Of a DNA stretch of 64,000 nt, positions 35,202-41,804 are shown piece after piece; within the stretch, counting starts at the first letter, position 1, and every line of letters starts with the position of its first letter. The notes under the pieces were generated by a model that was not told the DNA's origin, searched no databases, and saw only the letters and a list, made by a program, of their open reading frames with translations. The position numbers and the translations under genes were made by a program. Source of the DNA: Clostridium cavendishii DSM 21758 (GTDB taxonomy: Bacteria > Bacillota > Clostridia > Clostridiales > Clostridiaceae); assembly GCF_900141845.1 (NCBI RefSeq), contig NZ_FQZB01000012.1:124001-188000 (forward strand). The letters run 5' to 3'.

Positions 35202-35525
35202 TTACTCATCACAAAACTTTTTAAAGACACCCTCAAATTCATTCTTATTAATCAAATGCTCTATAACCTCTTGTATTCTTTTTCTACTAACCTCATCTAC
35301 AAGTAGCATATTAGCTGCCCAAAAGTATTTTCCACATAAACATTCTCCTGTATTTTGATTATTTTCAATAAGTTTATTAATATTGCTGTAAGTGAAAAAA
35401 GATGCTACCCACCTATCCCAAATATCAAATTCTACTATAACGTCTGTATTATCATTATGGACATTCCATTCCCCTTCTACCCATTCCTCTGCCTCTATCC
35501 ATACTTTATATTTATCTCTCCCCAT
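35202..35525 (-). CDS. Conserved small protein, immunity-like
   Basis: The 107-residue product reads YKVWIEAEEWVEGEWNVHND, NTDVIVEFDIWDRWVASFFT and GKYFWAANMLLVDEVSRKRI. The IEAEEW/DVIV/WVASFFTY pattern is familiar as a widespread small uncharacterised family in Firmicutes. It is soluble and acidic. Start: ATG after AAGGGAGGATTTATG-type spacing. It is the last gene of a minus-strand run of immunity-like genes reaching from 38446 to 35202. Confidence 0.65.
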   Translation of the reverse strand: MGRDKYKVWIEAEEWVEGEWNVHNDNTDVIVEFDIWDRWVASFFTYSNINKLIENNQNTGECLCGKYFWAANMLLVDEVSRKRIQEVIEHLINKNEFEGVFKKFCDE

Positions 35526-35568
35526 AAATCCTCCCTTAATAATCTACTACATAACATCTTTTAATATT

Positions 35569-36057
35569 TTAATTTACAAATTCAATTAGAACTGCTTCAT
35601 TAAATTCTTCTAAAGCTAATTTATCATGAGAAATTAAAGTAACATTATTTCGAATGGCATAAAACCGTACTGTTACAGATGGTGATACTTCAAACTCTTT
35701 TCCATCATCAAAACTCATAACAATATCAAATGATTGTGACGAATACTTTGTTTTTAAAATGTCTTTTATTAATTTTACCATAGATAATCCAGCTTCTAAT
35801 AAAGCTATGCTATCTTCTGAACTATTTATATAAATCTCATTACAATCCCATTCTAATTGCATAAGATTTTCTCCAGTTGAATTTGTGGTATTTTTATTAC
35901 TTATATTGCAACAGTTATCCTCTAAATAAAAGAAAGGCTCTCCAATACAATTTACCCCTTGTAGTATCCTTAAATCATTGCTATCGCTTGTTTCATTCAA
36001 GTTAGAATTTATAGTTATTTTATTTAGGTAACTTCCCATTTCTTTATTAAATATCAT
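35569..36057 (-). CDS. Hypothetical protein, 162 aa
   Basis: ATG follows TAGGAGGAAATTGA. The soluble protein has an Asn- and Ser-rich N-terminal half and a C-terminal part with EAGLSMVKLIKDILKTKYSS, FDIVMSFDDGKEFEVSPSVT and VRFYAIRNNVTLI. No motif is recognised. It is on the same strand as the neighbouring small genes, with a 43-nt gap to 35202-35525. Confidence 0.6.
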   Translation of the reverse strand: MIFNKEMGSYLNKITINSNLNETSDSNDLRILQGVNCIGEPFFYLEDNCCNISNKNTTNSTGENLMQLEWDCNEIYINSSEDSIALLEAGLSMVKLIKDILKTKYSSQSFDIVMSFDDGKEFEVSPSVTVRFYAIRNNVTLISHDKLALEEFNEAVLIEFVN

Positions 36058-36228
36058 TCAATTTCCTCCTAATAAAAATAGCATTTAACTTTAATAAGCT
36101 ATACGGCTATTTTTAAGATTATTAAATATAATAAGCTATTTTCACATTATAAAGTATTGAATATTATAAATGCATCACTCCACACAAATCCTTGGCTATT
36201 TAATAAAACATCTCTAAGTTTTATAATT

Positions 36229-36570
36229 TTATTCAAAGTTTTTAACAACTTCAATTTTTCCTCTAATATACCTATTAAAATCTTCTAACTCTTCTGCTGG
36301 TATCCATAACTCTTGATGATAACTCTTTCCTACAATTTGTATTTCAAATTTTGATATATATGTGTCATCAACTTCAAATTTTAGAACATATCCTTTGTAT
36401 TGAGAATTTATATCTTTTGTATTCCATCTTTCTGCAATTTCTTCTGCGTATTTTTGATTGAGAACAGGATAAAATATAGGTTGTTGTGGTAATCTAGGTG
36501 GAAATGCAGTATAATCAGTTTTTTCTATTAACTCTAATTCAGCTTTCCCCACTGGTCTAAAAAGTAACAT
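36229..36570 (-). CDS. Conserved protein, possibly of the ADP-ribosylation/crystallin J1-labelled family
   Basis: The 113-residue product has LLFRPVGKAELELIEKTDYT, FPPRLPQQPIFYPVLNQKYA, ERWNTKD and LWIPAEELEDFNRYIRGKIE. I recall this RPVG..EL/PPRLP.QPIFYPVLN family as small proteins often labelled ADP-ribosylation/crystallin J1, with no established function. Start: ATG behind TAGGAGATGATTTT. It is cytosolic, in a run of minus-strand accessory genes. Confidence 0.6.
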   Translation of the reverse strand: MLLFRPVGKAELELIEKTDYTAFPPRLPQQPIFYPVLNQKYAEEIAERWNTKDINSQYKGYVLKFEVDDTYISKFEIQIVGKSYHQELWIPAEELEDFNRYIRGKIEVVKNFE

Positions 36571-36638
36571 AAAATCATCTCCTAGTATTTATTTTTAAAT
36601 TTATCTCACCCTTATACTAATCTCAAATTAATTTCGAA

Positions 36639-37169
36639 CTAAATTATCACTTTCGACATTTCTATAACTATCCACATATTTTTCTCATCATATTCTTTTA
36701 CTTTTCCACTAATATATTGATTTGGGTATATGCTTGTAACTGGTGAATTTCTTAAACACTTATCATAATCCGTAATTGCTAGTGTAGTTTCATTTAATTT
36801 AATAATAATTCCTTGTGGGTAAATAACCTCTACCTCTCCTTTTACTTCCATACCTATCTTAAATTTATTCTTACTGTAGTTCCATTCTTCTTTATATAGA
36901 TTGCAATGCTTATCCCAAATTTCCTCAAATTCTATTTTTGTTATTATTTTAAAGTTTTTATCTTCTATATCAAAATCATCTGGTGTTATACTACACTCTG
37001 ATAAAAAGTAATCTAACATTTTATCTTTTCTATTTGAACCCACAAGTTTGTCCTTTGCTAATAACACTTGTCTCTCTACGTAGTTATTAATTATTTCATA
37101 AAAAACAGTACATTCCTGTCCAATTTCAAACGAATCATCTGTATCAGTATATTGCATATAAAAATTCAT
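36639..37169 (-). CDS. Hypothetical protein with C-terminal S1-like domain
   Basis: The ATG at 37169 behind AAGGGGCG gives 176 residues. The N-terminal ~100 residues are acidic and unassigned. The last ~70 (FKIGMEVKGEVEVIYPQGII, then YISGKVKEYDEKNMWIVIEM) look like an S1/OB RNA-binding fold. A similar arrangement is known to me only vaguely from accessory genes. It is on the same strand as its neighbours in an immunity-like series. Confidence 0.6.
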   Translation of the reverse strand: MNFYMQYTDTDDSFEIGQECTVFYEIINNYVERQVLLAKDKLVGSNRKDKMLDYFLSECSITPDDFDIEDKNFKIITKIEFEEIWDKHCNLYKEEWNYSKNKFKIGMEVKGEVEVIYPQGIIIKLNETTLAITDYDKCLRNSPVTSIYPNQYISGKVKEYDEKNMWIVIEMSKVII

Positions 37170-37307
37170 AGTCACGCCCCTTAAACACCTATTCAAATAT
37201 ATATCATTTAAAAATTTTTACATTAATGAATTGAAGTTATATATAAATATTTTAGAATATATTCCCTTTCAAATTTAAATTTATCTTCCTAATTTTCACC
37301 ATAACTT

Positions 37308-37757
37308 TTACATGACATGAAGATCCAAAAATTTTAAAGTTATATTCTTCTCATCAATTTTCTTTATATGAAATCTAGCTGTTAAATCACTCAATTCACC
37401 ATTTAAGGGAATGCAATCGTAATGCACCATCCCTATAACATTTTCATCTTTAAAATTCAAGTCACGACTTACTTCAATACTATTTATTATTTTATCCTTT
37501 TCTTTATTATCAAAGATTGAAGTAATTTTATATTCCTCAGGACCAAACATTTCTTTTATTTCTTCGCGGGTATAACCAATGACCCCATAACCATATACTG
37601 CTTGTTCTAATAAGTCAGGTGTCCATTCAGCTTCTAAATTATCAGAGGAAAACATAGAAAGTGCTTCCTCGTATTTCTCAACAGCTAAAAGTTCATTCCA
37701 CTCAATAACCATATTTTTAATTTCTTCATCACTTACATCAATGGATAATATCCTCAC
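37308..37757 (-). CDS. Conserved hypothetical protein, DUF7668-like
   Basis: The GTG start is served by GGGGAG seven nt upstream. The 149-residue product shows EWNELLAVEKYEEALSMF, WTPDLLEQAVYGYGVIGYT and a C-terminal LNGELSDLTARFHIKKIDEK followed by LDLHVM. The last block resembles what I remember of DUF7668 proteins, which occur in toxin-immunity contexts. It is soluble and acidic, with no catalytic motif. Confidence 0.6.
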   Translation of the reverse strand: MRILSIDVSDEEIKNMVIEWNELLAVEKYEEALSMFSSDNLEAEWTPDLLEQAVYGYGVIGYTREEIKEMFGPEEYKITSIFDNKEKDKIINSIEVSRDLNFKDENVIGMVHYDCIPLNGELSDLTARFHIKKIDEKNITLKFLDLHVM

Positions 37758-37860
37758 TTTACAACTCCCCTCTCAAAATATAAAACTCTTCGTACTCCAT
37801 CTATTTATAGTAATTAAATTTAACTTGGAATTTATAGATGTCATTATTCTTAAATAATAA

Positions 37861-38060
37861 CTACTTTAACCAATTATCTAATCCTACTAATAATCTTTCT
37901 TTATATTCATCAGAATTACACTTATTTATAAACTCCTTATATTTTTCAACATCAGTCTTGTTTTCTAAAACAACTGTTTCTATAATATCCATTCATCCCA
38001 TTCTTGTTCTGGTGCTGAATAGTGTATATTGAGATTTATATTAAAAGTTGCCTTTTCAAT
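37861..38060 (-). pseudogene. Decayed small gene with lost start codon and frameshift
   Basis: AAAAGGAG is followed at the right distance by ATT where a start should be, then EKATFNINLNIHYSAPEQEW, DEWI and a stop. The adjacent frame continues DIIETVVLENKTDVEKYKEF to LLVGLDNWLK and stop. The leader shares AAATAGTAATTTGAAA with the gene at 22797. I read it as an inactivated immunity-like gene; translation from ATT would still hit the frameshift. Confidence 0.55.
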
Positions 38061-38125
38061 AATGCACTCCTTTTCAAATTACTATTTATATTACTCAATC
38101 TTAAATAAGAGCTTGTACCGATAAT

Positions 38126-38446
38126 TTATAAAGGATAAACTTTTTTGCAATTTTTCAGTTCAGCACAATCTGATTTAGAAATATATATTTCTACTGATCT
38201 TGATAAATCATTTTCTAAAAACATTTCCTTTTTGAATATATCAATTATAAATGGATAATTTTGTTCCGCTGATGTAGTTTTCATCCAAATACCAATTGGA
38301 TTATTTTTACCTTCTAAATAATCATATCCATTATCTATTATTCTCTTATCTGATAATTCCTCAATCCTATCAGGTACCGTATAGCTTAAATCTAAATCAG
38401 GATTTTCTAATAATTCAGGGTTTAATTTAATTACTATTGTCTCCAT
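38126..38446 (-). CDS. Conserved hypothetical protein, 106 aa
   Basis: ATG at 38446 follows AGAGGAGAAGTATGT. The product reads ETIVIKLNPELLENPDLDLS, YTVPDRIEELSDKRIIDNGY and VEIYISKSDCAELKNCKKVY. It is soluble, acidic and single-domain. I have seen this LNPELLxNPDLDLxYxxPxRIEEL pattern in small uncharacterised proteins but cannot name it. It is first in the minus-strand run that extends to 35202, behind a minus-strand island promoter element. Confidence 0.65.
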   Translation of the reverse strand: METIVIKLNPELLENPDLDLSYTVPDRIEELSDKRIIDNGYDYLEGKNNPIGIWMKTTSAEQNYPFIIDIFKKEMFLENDLSRSVEIYISKSDCAELKNCKKVYPL

Positions 38447-38527
38447 ACATACTTCTCCTCTTCTATAAATCATCATTTACCTACATGCTATATATAAATT
38501 AGTTTTTTCTACATTTTTTCACTATTT

Positions 38528-38552
38528 TAATTAAACTTATATGAAAATTATA
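38528..38552 (-). promoter_or_regulatory. Island promoter element, minus-strand copy
   Basis: On the minus strand TGTGATATAATTTTCATATA precedes the run of minus-strand genes starting at 38446. It is almost identical to the copy at 23372. Confidence 0.55.
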
Positions 38553-38624
38553 TCACACTCTCCTTTCTCTTAACATAAATCAAAATCTAAGTATATAAAT
38601 ATTGTTTTATTTTAATCTTTTATA

Positions 38625-38935
38625 TTTCTAATACAAAACTCTTCTTATAAGTAACCGTTGTAAATTCCTATTCATATTATAAATCAAGCCATGTAAAATA
38701 CTCAAAGGAGAACAAAATGAAGTTGTTCGTTCTTTTTTCTATGTTTCTATTTATGTTGCTATTTCTAATGGATACTTTAAAGATGAAGGCTTGGACATTG
38801 TTTTATCCACTGGGCAAGGTGCTGAAAGAGCTATCTCCAAAACACAAGTTTTATAATTAAGAGATTGTACATAAAAATTTACAAAAATAGGCATCTAACT
38901 TTATCATAAGCTAGATGTCTATTTTTATAGAGTTA
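38625..38935 (+). repeat. Rearranged copy of the lipoprotein 5-prime segment (R5)
   Basis: The leader CTTATAAGTAACCGTTGTAA, AAGGAGAACAAA and ATG are intact. The signal peptide codons are deleted, so the ATG lies at the internal AATGAAGTTGTTCG sequence. The body then follows R6 through TCCACTGGGCAAGGTGCTGA, AAACACAAGTTTTATAATTA and the tail hairpin (GGCATCTAAC / AGCTAGATGTC, TATTTTTA). Confidence 0.85.
38717..38860 (+). CDS. Overprinted small hydrophobic ORF in the R5 copy, 47 aa
   Basis: The deletion in R5 places the ancestral ribosome binding site (AAGGAG, seven nt away) before an ATG that is out of frame in the parent gene. The shifted frame is open for 47 codons: MKLFVLFSMFLFMLLFLMDT, then LKMKAWTLFYPLGKVLKELS and PKHKFYN. 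The N-terminal ~18 residues could form a membrane helix or signal peptide. Translation is plausible but unproven; it may be a chance product. Confidence 0.4.
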   Translation: MKLFVLFSMFLFMLLFLMDTLKMKAWTLFYPLGKVLKELSPKHKFYN

Positions 38936-39067
38936 TATTTTCAGAAAATAACCTTCTTTCTATATTTCTTGCATATCTTTTTAAGATTTTATTATATAAA
39001 GTATTAACACAACACCTGAATATGAAAATATTGTGAACCAACTACTGAAATTAGAGATACTGAAAAG

Positions 39068-39140
39068 TTTCTTTGAAAACTGAATAATACGGTGAAAAAC
39101 AATACTTAATCAATTGGTTTTATATGATATAATTATTATT
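39068..39140 (+). promoter_or_regulatory. CTTTGAAAA box plus promoter upstream of the 152-aa gene
   Basis: TTTCTTTGAAAACTGAATAA and TACGGTGAAAAAC are followed about 30 nt later by TTTTATATGATATAATTATT. Confidence 0.65.
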
Positions 39141-39197
39141 AACTAAGTTAGAATGATTTTAAAATACTAACAAAATAATTAATTGAAGGTGATCAAA

Positions 39198-39656
39198 ATG
39201 GATAATATGGATGTGCCAGTGTGTGGAAAACTAGCAAGATTAGAATTATTGAAAAAAGATTTTGTTGAACAAATAGAAAATTGTATATCCTCCGAAGAAG
39301 TCAATCTGACAGTTGGCTGGTATTTAAAATATGGTTTAGCTATCGGTATACCAAAGGAATGTTTAATAGAGTCCATTCACGACAATAGCGACCTATATAA
39401 AACAGCAAAATTATTGACTGATATGGATATTTTACAGGGCAGAACACCCCCTCTATTTAGGGAAGGAGATATTGTTGAGGTAATTGTTAATGTCAAAAAT
39501 ACAACATATCATAAAGGCGTTATTTTTAAGACAACCTATCATTTTGTTGAAAATGAATGGATGTATTATATAATTGAAAACAATAAAAAAATAAGTAAAA
39601 GATATTTTAAAAATGATTTAGCGTTAATTAATAAAGCAAATTTTACTAATTATTAA
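39198..39656 (+). CDS. Hypothetical protein, 152 aa
   Basis: ATG at 39198 follows GAAGGTGATC; an earlier TTG lies before the ribosome binding site. The protein has an N-terminal helical part (KLARLELLKKDFVEQIENCI, YLKYGLAIGIPKECLIESIH) and a C-terminal beta-rich part (GDIVEVIVNVKNTTYHKGVI, WMYYIIENNKKISKRYFKND). No family is recognised. It is a passenger gene framed by an island promoter (39068) and the ACACCGTA terminator (39711). Confidence 0.65.
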   Translation: MDNMDVPVCGKLARLELLKKDFVEQIENCISSEEVNLTVGWYLKYGLAIGIPKECLIESIHDNSDLYKTAKLLTDMDILQGRTPPLFREGDIVEVIVNVKNTTYHKGVIFKTTYHFVENEWMYYIIENNKKISKRYFKNDLALINKANFTNY

Positions 39657-39707
39657 TTAGTAATTTTCTTATTTAATGTCACAACAATGAAAACAAAATA
39701 AATATTT

Positions 39708-39747
39708 AAAACACCGTACTATTTAATTGAATTTTACGGTGTTTTCA
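39708..39747 (+). terminator. ACACCGTA-family terminator
   Basis: AACACCGTA and TACGGTGTTTT form the stem around CTATTTAATTGAATTT, nearly identical to the copy at 32565. Confidence 0.8.
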
Positions 39748-39829
39748 GTTCGCAATTCAAAGATGATATGAAGTATCTCCTATCTTTTACAAATATCTTT
39801 TACTCCTTTCTAAAATCATATATATTTTT

Positions 39830-40275
39830 ACAAACTTTTTATTTAGCCTATCATATTTCTACTATAAAACCCTTCTTATAAGTAACCGTTATAAATTTCT
39901 ATTCATATTATAAAGCAAGAAATGTAAAATACTCAAAGGAGAACAAAATGAAAAAATCTAGACTATTTACTATTTTATCTGTACTTATGATAATGGTTTT
40001 AACATTGGTTTCCTGTGGACCTACTAATGATAAAAAAGATACTTCTTCAGACGTTAAAAAAGTAAAACTAAATGAAGTTGTTCGTTCTGTTTTCTATGCT
40101 CCTATGTATGTTTCTATTGCTAATGGATATTTTAAAGATGAAGGCTTGGACATCAACTTATCCACTGGGCAGGGTGCTGAAGCAACTATCTCCAAAACAC
40201 AAGTTTCATAATTAAGAAGTTATACATAAAAGTTTATAAAAATAGAGATCTAACTTTATTATAAGCTAGATCTCT
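39830..40275 (+). repeat. Best-preserved truncated copy of the lipoprotein segment (R6)
   Basis: This unit runs from the AT-rich lead-in through CTTATAAGTAACCGTTATAA, an intact start, signal peptide and about 80 codons, then the tail AAACACAAGTTTCATAATTA and a terminator hairpin (GAGATCTAAC / AGCTAGATCTC, TATTTTTA). It is the reference for the truncated class. The full-length gene at 41805 shares everything up to the GQGA codons. Confidence 0.9.
39948..40211 (+). CDS. Truncated lipoprotein, N-terminal 87 aa of an ABC substrate-binding protein
   Basis: The frame has an AAGGAG site, a lipoprotein signal peptide with lipobox LVSCG (Cys about residue 23) and the first ~75 residues of the mature NMT1/SsuA-like domain (VRSVFYAPMYVSIANGYFKD, INLSTGQGAEA). 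It then ends ISKTQVS and stop. It is nearly identical to the full-length protein at 41805. It may still be made and lipidated as a short peptide, but it cannot bind substrate as a normal binding protein. The 3-prime truncation is the same as in six decayed copies. Confidence 0.75.
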   Translation: MKKSRLFTILSVLMIMVLTLVSCGPTNDKKDTSSDVKKVKLNEVVRSVFYAPMYVSIANGYFKDEGLDINLSTGQGAEATISKTQVS

Positions 40276-40427
40276 ATTTTTATGGAGTTATATTTTTAAA
40301 GAATAACCTACTTTCTATTTTTGTTTCATATCTTTTCAAGATTTTATTATATAAAGTATCAACACAACACCTCAATATGAAAATATTGAGAACTAACTAC
40401 TTGATTTAGGGATGCGAACAATGTTCT

Positions 40428-40520
40428 TTGAAAATTGAATAATACGGTGAAAAAATAAAATTAAAAATATCATCTATTTGAAAATGATAAGCAACCATTT
40501 TCAATTATATGGTATAATTA
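40428..40520 (+). promoter_or_regulatory. CTTTGAAAA box plus promoter upstream of the HEAT-repeat gene
   Basis: GTTCTTTGAAAATTGAATAA and TACGGTGAAAAAATAA are followed about 50 nt later by TTATATGGTATAATTACAAA. Between this and the gene lies a 15-nt palindrome, ACGAGT-CGC-ACTCGT (40528-40542). Confidence 0.65.
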
Positions 40521-40744
40521 CAAATAAACGAGTCGCACTCGTAAAATATGACGTACTACTCTAAAGCAAAATTGGAAATGATATTTAGTACTTTAAGATG
40601 CTAACATGGAGCAGTAATGTTGCATATATGTAGTATAAGCGACATGAACGTCGGGAATACATGGCTAACACAAGGTATATTATTACATTTTTGAAGTAAT
40701 TTAAAAGTTATATGAAATTACCTTTATTACGGGGAGGTCGATTG

Positions 40745-41425
40745 ATGGAAGTATTAATTAATGAATTTAGAGAAGAATTAGATTCCTTTTGGAAGTGGGA
40801 AGGTTTATCTTCAGATGAATACGAACGTGGTGAAAAGTATTTTAAGTATGAGGAATTCTACTATCCAAATTGGAATGGTCTAATGCAATTTGCTGATAGG
40901 GCTATTGAGATTATAAAAACGGTAGAGAAAAGCCATGCTTTAGCAAATCTGCTTCTTGAGGTAATAGCAATTGATAACGAAAACGAAATAACTATGGAAA
41001 AGTGCGAACAATTACTTGAAATAGATGCTATTAGACTTCTTTCTGAAGTTGCAATAAAATTTCCCATGTATGAGGCAAGGTGGCAAATTGCAGAATTAAT
41101 TGGAAGAAGTGATAACGATAATTGTAGACGGTACCTCCTTGATTTTGTTAGAGACGAGCATAAATATGTTCAACGAAGGGCTTTAATTTCTTTGAGTAGA
41201 ATATATCCTCAGAAGGCAGAGGATATATCGATTGAGAAACTGACTGACTCAGATGACTACTTAAGGCTTGTGTCTATTAGAATATTAAAAGAGTTGGATT
41301 CAAAGTATTTACCCACAGCAGCCAAATTATTAAAAAATGATACATTTAAATATGTCAAAGAAGAATTAGAATTAATAAAAGAAGATATTTTAAATTTGGG
41401 AGACGCTAAAGGTAACTTCATATAA
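40745..41425 (+). CDS. HEAT-repeat protein, 226 aa
   Basis: ATG at 40745 follows GGGGAGG. After an N-terminal helical part (EFREELDSFWKWEGLSSDEY), the C-terminal half is built of HEAT/PBS-lyase-type repeats: ARWQIAELIGRSDNDNCRRY, LLDFVRDEHKYVQRRALISL and RLVSIRILKELDSKYLP. HEAT repeats bind proteins; immunity and scaffold roles are both common. The gene and its flanks (about 40545-41510) look somewhat less AT-rich than the neighbours and end in a near-perfect palindrome, suggesting a separate origin. Confidence 0.75.
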   Translation: MEVLINEFREELDSFWKWEGLSSDEYERGEKYFKYEEFYYPNWNGLMQFADRAIEIIKTVEKSHALANLLLEVIAIDNENEITMEKCEQLLEIDAIRLLSEVAIKFPMYEARWQIAELIGRSDNDNCRRYLLDFVRDEHKYVQRRALISLSRIYPQKAEDISIEKLTDSDDYLRLVSIRILKELDSKYLPTAAKLLKNDTFKYVKEELELIKEDILNLGDAKGNFI

Positions 41426-41430
41426 CAAAA

Positions 41431-41491
41431 TACTCCCGACATTTGCCAGCCTAAGATAGGAGCTATCTAAGTCTGGCAAATGTCGGGAGTA
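41431..41491. repeat. Large near-perfect palindrome after the HEAT gene
   Basis: TACTCCCGACATTTGCCAG and its exact complement (19 bp) flank a 23-nt core, which itself pairs through AGATAG/CTATCT. The hairpin has no T-run on the plus strand and only TTTTGTT on the minus strand. It is far more GC-rich than its surroundings. It could be a terminator or the trace of a mobile or cassette element. Confidence 0.75.
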
Positions 41492-41553
41492 AGAAACGTT
41501 GATACGCAATCTTCTTATTTAACGTCACAACAATGAAAATCGAATAATTATTT

Positions 41554-41596
41554 AAAACACCGTATTATTCAGCAATGAGTTTTTCGGTGTTTTTAG
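41554..41596 (+). terminator. ACACCGTA-family terminator before the ABC operon
   Basis: AAACACCG and CGGTGTTTTT pair around TATTATTCAGCAATGAGTTTTT. It is the last member of the series and lies 210 nt before the full-length lipoprotein gene. Confidence 0.7.
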
Positions 41597-41804
41597 TTCG
41601 TACTTCAAAGATATTATGCATTACACTCTACTATTTCAGATATATTTTTATGACCTTTTATTCCTTTCTAGAATATATTCTTTTTTACAAAATCTTTCTT
41701 TATCCTATCATATTTGTACAATAAAACCCTTTTTATAAGTAACCGTTGTAAATTCCACTTCATATTATAAACCAAGAAATGTAAAACACTCAAAGGAGAG
41801 CAAA

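Noticed and set aside
37838..38032. 64-aa plus-strand open frame
   Set aside because: No ribosome binding site; the opposite strand carries the decayed minus-strand gene with recognisable start region.
40428..40455. Fragment of an rRNA operon or a missed rRNA/tRNA gene
   Set aside because: Only the short CTTTGAAAA box resembles rRNA spacer sequence; no 16S, 23S, 5S or tRNA cloverleaf sequence is present around any of the five copies.
40545..41510. Integron gene cassette with attC site
   Set aside because: The palindrome is suggestive, but there is no integrase gene, no R-box/L-box pair that I can recognise, and the other cassettes in the array lack the palindrome. Kept only as a finding.
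18000..41600. Prophage or IS element as the origin of the island
   Set aside because: No integrase, transposase, terminase, capsid or tail gene and no terminal inverted repeats or target duplications were seen.
41690..41804. TPP riboswitch upstream of the ThiY-like lipoprotein
   Set aside because: The leader contains none of the conserved TPP-box strings such as CTGAGA or the GGGTGC region; it is just promoter and RBS.
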